Source: a virus
Reading direction: 5' to 3' (one strand)
Virus record (IMG/VR): IMGVR_UViG_3300050821_005689
Coordinates: 1 to 40,616 of that record
Length of the DNA: 40,616 bases
The notes beneath the pieces were generated by a model that had not been told where the DNA came from, made no database searches, and saw only the letters and a program-made list of their open reading frames with translations. Made by a program: the position numbers and the translations under genes. Shown here in pieces: positions 31,730 through 39,005 of the stretch. The stretch's first letter is position 1, and each line of letters opens with the position of its first letter.

Positions 31730-31922
31730 TGTCCGCCACCATTTGCAGAGTGACTACGTAGCTGTGCCAAGTTCTCGGCACCTCGCCGTCCTCGAACGCG
31801 TGAAACGGTGCCTTCATCAATATCTCGGCGCTTCCCTTGCCGTTGAGGTCGCCCGACATGTGAATGGACAGGCGACCGTCATCGTCAGAGCGAACAGAGT
31901 GGCAATAGAACCGCGCGCGCAT
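31692..31922 (-). CDS. Small hypothetical protein
   Basis: The 76-residue protein has a beta-type core (DDDGRLSIHMSGDLNGKGSA) and a His/Trp stretch (VPRTWHSYVVTLQMV). Its ATG follows the upstream stop by one base. No membrane segment is visible. It may belong to a moron block, and no family is recognised. Confidence 0.55.
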   Translation of the reverse strand: MRARFYCHSVRSDDDGRLSIHMSGDLNGKGSAEILMKAPFHAFEDGEVPRTWHSYVVTLQMVADNERVDSGRDKQD

Positions 31923-31923
31923 G

Positions 31924-32094
31924 TCAGTCGCGGCATCGCCTCACAAAGTGATGGTGCACACGCACAGTCTTGCAGTGCGCGCCAGGGCCATCGTAATGGG
32001 CGCTACGAGGATCGACGCGCGGCGTGTCCGACGGCATTGCCAGCGCCGAGGTCACGCAAAATGCGGAGATAGTGCACACAACCAGTGTTTTCAT
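31924..32094 (-). CDS. Small secreted protein
   Basis: The 56-residue protein opens with a signal peptide (MKTLVVCTISAFCVTSALA, cleavage after ALA). The short mature part holds two Cys residues (near 41 and 54) that could form one disulfide, plus a basic HHHFVRRC end. AGGAG lies 9 nt upstream. It lacks a lipobox cysteine, so it is not a classical outer-membrane spanin. The role is unknown. Confidence 0.65.
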   Translation of the reverse strand: MKTLVVCTISAFCVTSALAMPSDTPRVDPRSAHYDGPGAHCKTVRVHHHFVRRCRD

Positions 32095-32106
32095 GACCGC
32101 CGACTC

Positions 32107-32610
32107 CTATGTTTGTTCGCTATCCGCGCGAACGGTTGCATTCCCCCGCTCTCTTAAGGCGGTTTCCAGGGAGGAAACCGCCGTTTCCAAATTCGAAAGG
32201 GCGGACCTTGCCGCCTCGTCCGGTTCAAGGCCGTTGTGTCTGTTGAGTCTGATCACCTCACGGCTGAGAATTACTTGAGCGCGCAGGGACACCAGACGCT
32301 CGCCCATCTCCTTTGTCAGGTTCGAATTAACCAGAGTGTGAATCTGATTGAGTTTCCCTTGTGTCTCGACGTTTTGGGAGGTGGTCTTGGCCTGCGCTGC
32401 CAGCAACAGAGCCGCGGCTTGGGCTGCTTGGGCGGCGACGATATCTTGCCGCGCGTAGTCCTCTAGTTTTTCCTTATGCCTCAATTTGGCGTTTACGATC
32501 AGGGAGAGAATAGGGGCCACGGCAGCAACGCTAGCCGCCGCTAGAGTGTAAAGACCTATCGTCTCTGCCGATTCCACGACCAACGTTCCCAGCCGAGTCA
32601 GGCCAATCAT
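32107..32610 (-). CDS. Membrane-anchored coiled-coil protein (spanin- or holin-partner-like)
   Basis: The 167-residue protein has one transmembrane helix (about residues 16-42, LYTLAAASVAAVAPILSLIV). A long charged coiled coil then runs (about 45-160, with QAAQAAALLLAAQAKTTSQN, then GKLNQIHTLVNSNLT). The last motif recurs in Bradyrhizobium-type phage proteins. An anchored coiled coil of this size near lysis genes fits an inner-membrane spanin, though no outer-membrane partner with a lipobox is found beside it. It is the first gene of a reversed block. Confidence 0.65.
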   Translation of the reverse strand: MIGLTRLGTLVVESAETIGLYTLAAASVAAVAPILSLIVNAKLRHKEKLEDYARQDIVAAQAAQAAALLLAAQAKTTSQNVETQGKLNQIHTLVNSNLTKEMGERLVSLRAQVILSREVIRLNRHNGLEPDEAARSALSNLETAVSSLETALRERGNATVRADSEQT

Positions 32611-32787
32611 CGCCGCAGACTAGACACACTGCAATCATCAAATCGGTTGTATGCAACTTGTGGTAATCGGTGAATTTTTTTATACGCGCAAAACGAGAAA
32701 ATTTCGTCACTTTTTTCCAGCCTGTTGCACAAACGCAACTCTCCCCCGTGATAGTGATTCATCACGCACTCCAACTCGGGGGAACAC
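32611..32787. promoter_or_regulatory. Divergent control region between spanin-like and OMP genes
   Basis: This is an AT-rich 177-bp gap between leftward 32610 and rightward 32788. It holds a T-run with ATACGC near 32680-32687, a TTGTGG-type -35 about 18 bp upstream, and the partial dyad GTGATAGTGATTCATCAC at 32749-32766. The OMP ribosome site (GGGGGAACAC) ends it. The base composition differs from both flanks, consistent with an inserted host-derived promoter. Promoter calls are by eye. Confidence 0.4.
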
Positions 32788-33504
32788 ATGAAACGGATTC
32801 TTCTTGCCGCCTTGCTGGCGAGCGCGCCGATCGGCGCCGTCTCCGCAGCCGACCTTCCCGTCAAGGCGCTGCCGCGCACGATCCCGCTCTCGGGGTGCGG
32901 CCTCTATATGGGTCTTGGCACTTCGGGCGTTGCTGGGGTGGTCAAGGACTCGCCCGTACCTGGCGCCTCGATTGTTCAGGGCGAGCTTGGCGTCAATATC
33001 GGCTACACGTGCACCACGGGCACGGCTGGCGGGTTTTGGTTCGTAGAGGGGCAAGCCAATTGGGTCAACGCCAACGGCGCTACGAACGGTCTTAGCCTCT
33101 CAGGACCGATCGATCTTTTCCAGCGCGTAGGCGTCGGCGCTCCGATGATTACGCAGATTTTCTCGATGTTCCCCGGGCTCGGCGGCCTACAGCCTCCCGG
33201 CTTGCCAATCCTGCCCGTGGGCGTCACGGCCGGGCCGGCGGTCCCGTATCTCTACGCAGGCGTTCACGAGCAGGACATCAGCGCGCAATTCATCCTCGGC
33301 GACGGGACTACGCTCGGGTCGAACCGGGAATGGATGGTTGCGCCAGAAATCGGGATCGGTATGTGGACGCGGCTGTCAAACAGCGTCATCGCCGACGTGT
33401 ACGCTGGCTATAAGATCCAGACGACCGGCGTGTGCCTCGGGTTCACGAGCATTTGCCCGGCGCTAGGCAACTCGTGGACGGCGGGCGTTCGCTTCGATTT
33501 CTAA
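32788..33504 (+). CDS. Host-like outer-membrane beta-barrel protein
   Basis: The 238-residue protein has a clear signal peptide (MKRILLAALLASAPIGAVSA, cleavage after residue 20). The mature N-terminus ADLPVKALPRTIPLSG is typical of outer-membrane opacity-type porins of Bradyrhizobium and relatives. Glycine- and aromatic-rich strands follow, and the protein ends in the strand SWTAGVRFDF, whose final Phe is the outer-membrane insertion signal. It stands alone with its own leader. It probably came from a host and may alter the surface of a lysogen or infected cell, for example to block superinfection. The small size (about eight strands) fits OmpW/OmpA-type barrels. Confidence 0.8.
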   Translation: MKRILLAALLASAPIGAVSAADLPVKALPRTIPLSGCGLYMGLGTSGVAGVVKDSPVPGASIVQGELGVNIGYTCTTGTAGGFWFVEGQANWVNANGATNGLSLSGPIDLFQRVGVGAPMITQIFSMFPGLGGLQPPGLPILPVGVTAGPAVPYLYAGVHEQDISAQFILGDGTTLGSNREWMVAPEIGIGMWTRLSNSVIADVYAGYKIQTTGVCLGFTSICPALGNSWTAGVRFDF

Positions 33505-33890
33505 CCGGGATATACGGCGAACGGGTCAATCTTCTTTTCCATGACTCGGCGCTTCGTTTCCTTATTCAAATTGCGCCACCGAACCCAATAGCGGCGGCGC
33601 TCCCTTGCTCGTTCTTCGGTCATTCGCTGCGGATTCCACGGCGCCGTCGGAGAAATTTCCACAAGCTGATACAACGTTGAGCCTTTACCTCTCCCGGGAT
33701 GCTTTTTGATTGCGCGCAGACCTTGATTGCCGATTCTCTTGTTGAGCATAGAGACGTGATTCCGGAGTGAATTGTAAGGCCACTCCGGACCGTCTTTGGT
33801 CCCCCAGATCGCGTACATCAAATTGACGATCGTTTGCGGCCCTTTCTTCAATTCATCGAAGATCGCCTGATGACAGGGGGAGAGTTTCAC
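33501..33890 (-). CDS. Winged-helix DNA-binding protein
   Basis: The 129-residue protein starts at GTG with AAGGA 8 nt upstream. Residues 5-70 look like a winged helix (AIFDELKKGPQTIVNLMYAI, then YNSLRNHVSMLNKRIG, then wing KGSTLYQLVEI). A basic tail (ERARERRRYWVRWRNLNKET) follows. It may regulate early genes. It is the last gene of the leftward recombination block, and its stop overlaps the OMP stop. Confidence 0.65.
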   Translation of the reverse strand: MKLSPCHQAIFDELKKGPQTIVNLMYAIWGTKDGPEWPYNSLRNHVSMLNKRIGNQGLRAIKKHPGRGKGSTLYQLVEISPTAPWNPQRMTEERARERRRYWVRWRNLNKETKRRVMEKKIDPFAVYPG

Positions 33891-33894
33891 GGCG

Positions 33895-34143
33895 TCATTC
33901 CTTGTTGGCGATAGGCTCGTAGACGAACGTAAATATGTCGCTGGCGACCTCCGACACTGGACCGGTACCTTTCGGATCAGCGCCGGTTATCGCCTCGATG
34001 GCCCTTTCGACGGACCATTGGCGCAACTGCACCTCAAGCGACATGCGCTCGATCTCGGCGACGCTTTTAGCCTGCGTAGCGGCAAGCGCCGCCAGACGTT
34101 GAGATTGCGGCACCGACAGCCGCGGCGTGTCATTCTTTTCCAT
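33895..34143 (-). CDS. Small hypothetical early protein
   Basis: The 82-residue helical protein starts MEKNDTPRLSVPQSQRLAAL and has a long helix (KSVAEIERMSLEVQLRQWSV). Its ribosome site is GGTGAGACC just upstream of the ATG. It overlaps the 34130 gene by 14 bp. No family is recognised. Confidence 0.65.
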   Translation of the reverse strand: MEKNDTPRLSVPQSQRLAALAATQAKSVAEIERMSLEVQLRQWSVERAIEAITGADPKGTGPVSEVASDIFTFVYEPIANKE

Positions 34144-34456
34144 GTGGTCTCACCATCTCGAATTCGTCGTCGAAGGGGGGCGCCGTTCCGGCCGGCCGCC
34201 AGTGGTGGCAGCGGCGCGTCTCGAATGTCGGCGGCACGATGCCTTGAAACATCGGGCGAGCCTGATTCGTTATCTGGTTGACTTGCATCGCCTGACTCGG
34301 GATGGGCGGATTGTAGAGGCACCAACCGGCCCAAGGATCGTTGTTCTTCGGTTCCTCGTTGACGCGCTCGAACCAAAGGCACGTTCCGCAGTCCCCACGC
34401 TTCGCCTTATGGCCCTTCGGCGCGGGACGGATAATTTCCTTGCTGCTTTCGTTCAC
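34130..34456 (-). CDS. Four-cysteine protein beside recT
   Basis: The 108-residue protein contains CGTCLWFERVNEEP, WCLYNPP and RRCHHWRPA, which is a CxxC followed by two single Cys residues. This matches the layout of the 39006 and 3703 proteins and suggests a zinc or iron-sulfur site. It starts at GTG overlapping the recT stop (GTGA). Its place in the recombination operon hints at a DNA-related role, but no function is known. Confidence 0.65.
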   Translation of the reverse strand: MNESSKEIIRPAPKGHKAKRGDCGTCLWFERVNEEPKNNDPWAGWCLYNPPIPSQAMQVNQITNQARPMFQGIVPPTFETRRCHHWRPAGTAPPFDDEFEMVRPHGKE

Positions 34457-35391
34457 TTTCCTAGTTCCCTCTCTGCTTGTTCGACGACCGGTCGCAGGCT
34501 TTCAAGAAACGGCCTTATTGAGTCGTACTGCGATTTTTTGAGGCGCTTGCAGAACGCCGAAAAGGTGTCCCGTCCGCGCTCGGCGGCCATGCGCGCCTCT
34601 GTCTCTAATCCAACGGGCGCCATCAATTCCGCGGCCGTTGGCGTGTTGCTTGTGTGATTTGGTTTGATCACCTCCCCCTCGATCATCACGCCCTTGTCGG
34701 GATGAATCCACGAGTGCTCGCCGCGTTCCTCGTGCGCTTCCTCCATGACGGCCGCCATTTGGTACACGTTGAGAGGCATGTCGCGACGGAGTCGACGCTT
34801 AGCCGTCTTCTCGCACATGGCCGGGAAACCGATCGCCGGGTCTCCCCAAGGGGGTTTGCTTCCTTGGGGCGACTTGGCCTTGACCGCAAGCAACTCGTCT
34901 ATGGAAAGCACGCGGACGGCCGGCGGGCGATCGTTGCTTGCCGCCTTGGCCCAAGCGGCAATGATCCTGCGATCGGACTCGCCGCCGAGTTTGCGCACGT
35001 GCTCGACGTACCCTCGACCCTCATCGAATTCGAACCCGTCCCCCTCGCGCACGACGCGGCCGGTTATCGTCAGCTTGGCGCGAGCGGCAAGCGTGGTGTA
35101 TCCAAGGTAGCCGATGATCGGTTGCACGACCTCCCGGTTATTCTTGGTGTCCCCGAACGGGACAAGGAAGCCCTGCCCCGTCACCCCATCGACCTCCAAT
35201 CCCAACACGGCGAACGTCATCGCCGCGTTGAGCAGAGTTTGACGGTCACACTTTAAGAGGCGCGGGTTTCGATCGCACGAGACGATGACGGTTCGGACCA
35301 TGCGCTCGACCGGCATCGTCTTGCCAAGCACCTCGGCGAATATTGGAGCGAGCGGCTTTAGTTGCTGCTCGAACAAGACCAAATCATTCAT
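34453..35391 (-). CDS. recT: RecT-family single-strand annealing protein
   Basis: The 312-residue protein anneals complementary single strands during phage recombination, working with the exonuclease at 35648. The RecT core is visible as QTLLNAAMTFAVLGLEVDG (about 65-83), GQGFLVPFGD, then VVQPIIGYLGYTTLAARAKL (about 105-124). A conserved-looking PPWGDPAIGFPAMCEKTAKR follows. The C-terminus is charged and helical. It overlaps both neighbours by a few bases. This is one half of the classic two-gene recombination set, beside the RusA resolvase nearby. Confidence 0.9.
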   Translation of the reverse strand: MNDLVLFEQQLKPLAPIFAEVLGKTMPVERMVRTVIVSCDRNPRLLKCDRQTLLNAAMTFAVLGLEVDGVTGQGFLVPFGDTKNNREVVQPIIGYLGYTTLAARAKLTITGRVVREGDGFEFDEGRGYVEHVRKLGGESDRRIIAAWAKAASNDRPPAVRVLSIDELLAVKAKSPQGSKPPWGDPAIGFPAMCEKTAKRRLRRDMPLNVYQMAAVMEEAHEERGEHSWIHPDKGVMIEGEVIKPNHTSNTPTAAELMAPVGLETEARMAAERGRDTFSAFCKRLKKSQYDSIRPFLESLRPVVEQAERELGK

Positions 35392-35557
35392 CGTCCCAAT
35401 CCTCTTTCACGGCCACGAACACCAGAGCGAGGCCGATGACCATCCATCCCCAAGCGGCGCCGAAAATTTCTCCGACGCAGATAGCGACGATCAGGAATCC
35501 GGCAATGAACGTCCAACCCGCCACGGCCTTTCGTTCGTCTTGTTCCCCGGTGCTCAT
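35384..35557 (-). CDS. Small two-span membrane protein
   Basis: The 57-residue protein has two hydrophobic helices: residues 13-33 (AGWTFIAGFLIVAICVGEIF) and 34-51 (GAAWGWMVIGLALVFVAV). The ends are charged. The stop lies inside the start of recT, so it is coupled. Its start is preceded by GGTGATCAT. It could be an early membrane effector. No family is recognised. Confidence 0.6.
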   Translation of the reverse strand: MSTGEQDERKAVAGWTFIAGFLIVAICVGEIFGAAWGWMVIGLALVFVAVKEDWDDE

Positions 35558-35561
35558 ATGA

Positions 35562-35651
35562 TCACCATGGTATGTCGATGAAGAAAATCAGGATGGTGGC
35601 GACCGCGACAAGCGTAATCGCAATCCAAGCCTCGCGTTGTTCTTCTGTCAT
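35562..35651 (-). CDS. 29-residue membrane micropeptide
   Basis: The peptide has a charged start (MTEEQREAWI) and one hydrophobic helix (AITLVAVATILIFFIDIPW). GAGGGGATCAT precedes the ATG, a near-perfect extended ribosome site. Its ATG overlaps the exonuclease stop (ATGA). It belongs to a run of very small membrane genes between exo and recT. The role is unknown. Confidence 0.55.
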   Translation of the reverse strand: MTEEQREAWIAITLVAVATILIFFIDIPW

Positions 35652-36568
35652 ATGATCCCCTCTACTAGCTCTGGCGGTGGCGGAGGTGGTGACAAGCGAT
35701 CGGGAATGTAGGGCACGATGATTCGACCCCTCCCCGATCGCCTGATTCGGTAGTTGACGCCGCACGGCAAAAGCACCTTCTCGTTGTCTTTCGCCAGGGC
35801 GAGCAATTGAGCCTTTAACGCTTGCGCAGAGCGCTCGTTGAAGCGCCAATCGTCGTCGAATTTCTTATAGTCCGACACCATCGTCATGGTCGCCAGGTGC
35901 GCTCGATCGTTCGACAGATCGAGCACCTTTTGAGGCGTTGGCGCGTAGAGGCGGTTTAGCAGCGGCAACTCTATAGAGGACCCGAATGGATCGGGGGCTG
36001 GCCCATCATCCAAGCGACGGAAAAACTCGTTAGACTCACTAATGAGTGCATCATGAAGATCAGGAATAGGGCGCCGCTCAAAATAGTGCATATCAGCGCA
36101 TACCCAAACAGCAATAATCCCCCACGAATATATGTTGGGATTGTCTTGCTCTCCGTCACCGACCAACATTTGTGTTTGGAGTTGTATTTCATATTGACGT
36201 GGGACATCGGCGCCTCCGTTCCAATTTGTCATCCACGAGTGATAGTCAAACACGCACTTTATTTCGAGGGCACCCGGTCCTCGATCAGGGCACACAATAA
36301 GAGCGTCGCGAGTGGCGCCGAGACGAGCACGACGAAAATAGCTATCGCCAACATTGGGAACCACCTCCATTTTTTTGTCTTGCGCGACTTGCTCGATGAT
36401 TAGCGGCTGAAGCTTCTTGCCCCAATTCATGCGGGGGTCGCCATCGCGCTCGACCTCCATGCCACTCTTGAATTTGTGATAGAGCATCCAGTACGTTAAC
36501 GAAGGATTGGCATTGAACAGCGCCGAGGCTTCGGTCGCGCTAATCGTTGTCTTTGTGGAGTCTGGCAT
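35648..36568 (-). CDS. YqaJ/lambda-type exonuclease
   Basis: The 306-residue protein resects double-stranded ends to give the single strands RecT uses. The nuclease core is visible: RLGATRDALIVCPD (Asp near 88), GALEIKCVFDYH (the E-x-K pair near 102-104) and RQYEIQLQTQMLVGD, the QxxxQ helix of YqaJ-type recombinases. An N-terminal substrate-recognition part (TISATEASALFNANPSLTYW) matches family expectation. GAGG lies 6 nt before the ATG. The sequence around 36050-36300 is more AT-rich than its surroundings. Confidence 0.88.
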   Translation of the reverse strand: MPDSTKTTISATEASALFNANPSLTYWMLYHKFKSGMEVERDGDPRMNWGKKLQPLIIEQVAQDKKMEVVPNVGDSYFRRARLGATRDALIVCPDRGPGALEIKCVFDYHSWMTNWNGGADVPRQYEIQLQTQMLVGDGEQDNPNIYSWGIIAVWVCADMHYFERRPIPDLHDALISESNEFFRRLDDGPAPDPFGSSIELPLLNRLYAPTPQKVLDLSNDRAHLATMTMVSDYKKFDDDWRFNERSAQALKAQLLALAKDNEKVLLPCGVNYRIRRSGRGRIIVPYIPDRLSPPPPPPELVEGII

Positions 36569-36722
36569 CCTTCACCTCTCTTAGTATTTCAAGATTGATG
36601 GCAAGCAGAGCGAGCAACGCGAACGTGTCGAACGTCATGCCGGCGGCAACCGCCGTGACAAGAACGGCCGCTAGGATGATCGAACCAAGGACTACAAATG
36701 CCGCATCAAATCTATTCGTCAT
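36540..36722 (-). CDS. Small two-span membrane protein
   Basis: The 60-residue protein has a signal-like first helix (AAFVVLGSIILAAVLVTAVA, residues 7-26) and a second hydrophobic helix (FALLALLAINLEIL), with a charged end (REVKDARLHKDND). Its ATG overlaps the repressor stop (ATGA). No family is recognised. It is another of the membrane microproteins in the early block. Confidence 0.6.
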   Translation of the reverse strand: MTNRFDAAFVVLGSIILAAVLVTAVAAGMTFDTFALLALLAINLEILREVKDARLHKDND

Positions 36723-36957
36723 CGCAACAACCGCATATTTTGCATGGATGTACGTTAAGCAGTTTCGCTATGTCTCGTATGCGCGCAACGCTGGGACAGT
36801 TAACCCCGGCCTCATACTTATGTAATTGGTTAAAGGCCATTCCGAGCATACGAGCGAGTTGCGCCTTGGGAAGGTTGCGAGCCTCGCGGGCCGCTGTTAT
36901 TCTGGCGCCGATTTCAAACTGTAGTTCTGGATTTAGGATTTTTGGCATGACGCACAC
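36712..36957 (-). CDS. XRE-type HTH regulator
   Basis: The 81-residue protein has a helix-turn-helix at about residues 17-60 (IGARITAAREARNLPKAQLA, then MAFNQLHKYEAGVNCPSV), followed by LLNVHPCKICGCCDD. XRE-type proteins bind operator DNA as repressors or activators. The unusual C-terminal CKICGCCDDE cluster could bind metal. GTG at 36957 is preferred (AAAGGATCATC upstream), with ATG at 36948 as an alternative. The start overlaps the RusA start on the other strand. Confidence 0.8.
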   Translation of the reverse strand: MCVMPKILNPELQFEIGARITAAREARNLPKAQLARMLGMAFNQLHKYEAGVNCPSVARIRDIAKLLNVHPCKICGCCDDE

Positions 36958-37363
36958 GATGATCCTTTACATACCTTATCCGCCGTCAGCGAACGCCCTT
37001 TGGAGGTTCAACCGTGGCGGTCGCGTCACAACCAGCGTCAAATACAAAAAATGGCACCATGACGCATCGCGGGCTTTGACGCCGCAGATCAGAGGCAGCG
37101 GGGTTTTCGGCGCTTACGAATTGAATATAAGTCTTTCGAAAGCCGTCAAACGTGGCGATGCAGATAACAGAATTAAGGCCGTCCACGACCTTCTGCAAAG
37201 TGTTGGTGTGATCGTCAATGACAAGCTCTGCACTCGCACCACCGTAGAACGGGCTGACACGGGGATTCATGATTGCGTCCTTATGATCGCGGGCGAATTT
37301 GCGTACAAAAACCAATGGGAATTCGCGGAGGATAAGGCGAGGAAAAAACCTGGCCGGCGCTGA
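36947..37363 (+). CDS. rusA: RusA-family Holliday-junction resolvase
   Basis: The 138-residue protein cleaves four-way DNA junctions made by RecT and the exonuclease. The N-terminus YIPYPPSANALWRF is typical of RusA. The acidic catalytic pattern is present: KRGDADNRIKAVHDLLQ (Asp near 71 and 73) and IVNDKLC (Asp near 92). It runs opposite to the surrounding early genes. The ATG at 36947 has AGGA 8 nt upstream, and its first bases lie inside the start of the XRE gene. The C-terminus is basic (KARKKPGRR). Confidence 0.88.
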   Translation: MTHTMILYIPYPPSANALWRFNRGGRVTTSVKYKKWHHDASRALTPQIRGSGVFGAYELNISLSKAVKRGDADNRIKAVHDLLQSVGVIVNDKLCTRTTVERADTGIHDCVLMIAGEFAYKNQWEFAEDKARKKPGRR

Positions 37364-37434
37364 GGGCAACAGGTACTCGGACATCATGAATACCATCCGA
37401 CCAGGCTCGTTTTTGTCCTCGCACCCCCTTTCTG

Positions 37435-37545
37435 TTAGTGCATGGCGCACATGTTGAGCGCGCCACCAATCCAGATGACGAGGTTCGCGCCAATGAGCGA
37501 ACCCATGAGCACTCCAAACAGGAAAGCTTGCGACGGCTTGATCAT
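37435..37545 (-). CDS. 36-residue membrane micropeptide
   Basis: The peptide is almost wholly hydrophobic (MIKPSQAFLFGVLMGSLIG, then ANLVIWIGGALNMCAMH). Its ATG overlaps the upstream stop (ATGA), so it is coupled to the KOW-like gene. It converges with RusA, leaving 71 bp between them without a gene. It is too short for a family assignment. A membrane effector is possible. Confidence 0.5.
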   Translation of the reverse strand: MIKPSQAFLFGVLMGSLIGANLVIWIGGALNMCAMH

Positions 37546-37805
37546 GATAGGTGCGACGCGCGGCTAAACTCGGGGACGCCCGTGCCCGTGCCGCGGGACT
37601 TGGCCGACCCGTCGTCGAACGTCATGCCCGGCGCTGGGATGACTTGATCGAACATCACCGACACCAGGCGGCCGTTAAAGCGCTTGAGAAGGAGCACAGC
37701 GGCGGCGCCGTCGGCGAGCACCGATCGGACGGTCCCGAATTCCCCGCAATGGGGATGGCTGTAATGGACGATACGAACCTGTTGGCCGATTGAGAATTTG
37801 TGCAT
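37542..37805 (-). CDS. Small SH3/KOW-like protein
   Basis: The 87-residue protein starts MHKFSIGQQVRIVHYSHPHC. The IGQQVRIV...GEFGTVRSVLAD...LVSVMFDQVIPAP pattern fits a small SH3-like barrel as in KOW proteins. It may bind nucleic acid or ribosomes. The ATG at 37805 is chosen for the AAAGGGGACCAAA site. A longer upstream frame lacks such a site. The C-terminus is disordered. Confidence 0.65.
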   Translation of the reverse strand: MHKFSIGQQVRIVHYSHPHCGEFGTVRSVLADGAAAVLLLKRFNGRLVSVMFDQVIPAPGMTFDDGSAKSRGTGTGVPEFSRASHLS

Positions 37806-37816
37806 TTTGGTCCCCT

Positions 37817-38062
37817 TTAGCACCCTATTAAGGCAACGGTTGCGATTGCTTCCGGTCCTGCGCAGTGCAGGCAATAGCGTGTCAACACAAACGGATTTGG
37901 CGACACGTCGTCATAGTCCCCCTCCGCGTAAAAATGCCCCTTCTCGATTCGAGTTTCACAGCGACCCTTTCCGAGTCCTCGCCAATAGGCGCAACGTCCC
38001 GCTTTGCGAGCTTGCCGCACCATTTTGCCCTCTAACCATCCCCCGATTATTTGGGCTGGCAT
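37817..38062 (-). CDS. Small cysteine-containing early protein
   Basis: The 81-residue protein contains RCAYWRGLGKGRCETRIEKG and YCLHCAGPEA, giving two Cys pairs likely to bind zinc. The pattern GRCxYWRGxGxxxRCxxRIxKGxxYAEG recurs in phages of similar hosts. The ATG at 38062 has AGGTGACCAAC directly upstream, and an in-frame GTG at 38071 is possible. The function is unknown. Confidence 0.7.
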   Translation of the reverse strand: MPAQIIGGWLEGKMVRQARKAGRCAYWRGLGKGRCETRIEKGHFYAEGDYDDVSPNPFVLTRYCLHCAGPEAIATVALIGC

Positions 38063-38130
38063 GTTGGTCACCTATGTTTGGAGGTAGTGGCCGGCTATTT
38101 CTCGCGCCGCCGGCCGTGGCCTTCCGTGGG

Positions 38131-38430
38131 TTATTCGTCGCCGTGCAGAACGCTATGCGTAATCTCGACCTCATCAGTCTTGGCGATAGCCTCGTCCGTC
38201 ATCGCCTGATCAACGCGCAACTCGGGAAAGTCGGCGGCGAAAGCCTCGCGCGTCGCCCGGTCGAGGCCGCCCTGATTTTGGATCAGAGTGCGCAGAGCGC
38301 CGATATCTCGACCCGTTGACGGCATGTCATTGCGGTTGCAGTACGACTCCGCATCGTACAGAGCGATAAAAAGCATATTCCATTGAGAGTAGGTGAGAGT
38401 GATAGAGGCGGTCTTTTCGATGTTGCGCAT
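38131..38430 (-). CDS. Hypothetical early protein
   Basis: The 99-residue protein starts MRNIEKTASITLTYSQWNML. It is acidic and helical after residue 15, with no membrane segment. The ribosome site AGGGGACCGCAA links it to the other early genes that share this signal. No family is recognised. Confidence 0.7.
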   Translation of the reverse strand: MRNIEKTASITLTYSQWNMLFIALYDAESYCNRNDMPSTGRDIGALRTLIQNQGGLDRATREAFAADFPELRVDQAMTDEAIAKTDEVEITHSVLHGDE

Positions 38431-38458
38431 TTGCGGTCCCCTGTGGGTTGGAGATGGT

Positions 38459-38674
38459 TTAGGTGCGAACGGTATTGGGCTTTAGTCCGTGCCTTTTTTC
38501 GAAGCGGCGCAAAACTCGTCGCGCGAGCTCGGCCTTAATTCTCTCGGCCGTGTCTTTGTCAATTGAGGGGGAGCGTAAATCGCGCTCTAACTCTTTCGTG
38601 GTGTGGTGGCGGAAAGCAATCGCGTCGCCAGAAGGACCTCGACCGTAGAGTTGACCGCATCCCGTGCCAGACAT
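38459..38674 (-). CDS. Small hypothetical early protein
   Basis: The 71-residue protein starts MSGTGCGQLYGRGPSGDAIA and has a charged helical second half (STIDKD-like stretch SIDKDTAERIKAELARR). The ATG is chosen because AGGAG lies 6 nt upstream. A longer frame crosses the promoter-like elements described for 38675-39005. No family is recognised. Confidence 0.7.
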   Translation of the reverse strand: MSGTGCGQLYGRGPSGDAIAFRHHTTKELERDLRSPSIDKDTAERIKAELARRVLRRFEKRHGLKPNTVRT

Positions 38675-39005
38675 TGCGTTCTCCTGTGGTTGAACTAAAA
38701 GTATATAACCACAGGTGAGAGGCACCCACAACCGGAATTATTGCATGACTTGAATATGAGCTATGAATTATTGCGGGGAGCACTAAAGCGCTACAGCGGC
38801 CTATCTGAGCATGTGTTTCGGCGGCCCTCGTGCTCCCCTGGCGCCGCGTTGATCATGAGTGCTCACAGGCTAATCGCGGCGATTCGTACCGGCATCGGGG
38901 CGCTTGCGGTGGTTGCCAGAAAACAAGTTCCCCGAATAAACAAAGCCGCCGGTACGGCTATAACCGCGGTTCGGTTATTCCCGAACGCGTACGAACTACC
39001 CGCGG
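38675..39005. promoter_or_regulatory. Non-coding control region with leftward promoter and repeats
   Basis: On the minus strand, TTGTGG (38726-38731) and TATATA (38702-38707), 18 bp apart, form a promoter candidate for the 38674 gene. Plus-strand GAATTATTGC occurs at 38735-38744 and 38765-38774, 30 bp apart. The second lies in GAGCTATGAATTATTGC, which differs at one base from 3379-3395 of the 98-bp leader. Palindromic GC stretches lie near 38950-38980. No gene is convincing in the 331 bp, despite an open plus-strand frame. Confidence 0.5.

Noticed and set aside
36986-37450. Long minus-strand frame opposite rusA
   Set aside because: The RusA frame on the plus strand has the family motif and catalytic Asp residues. 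The opposing frame is unstructured and lacks a ribosome site.
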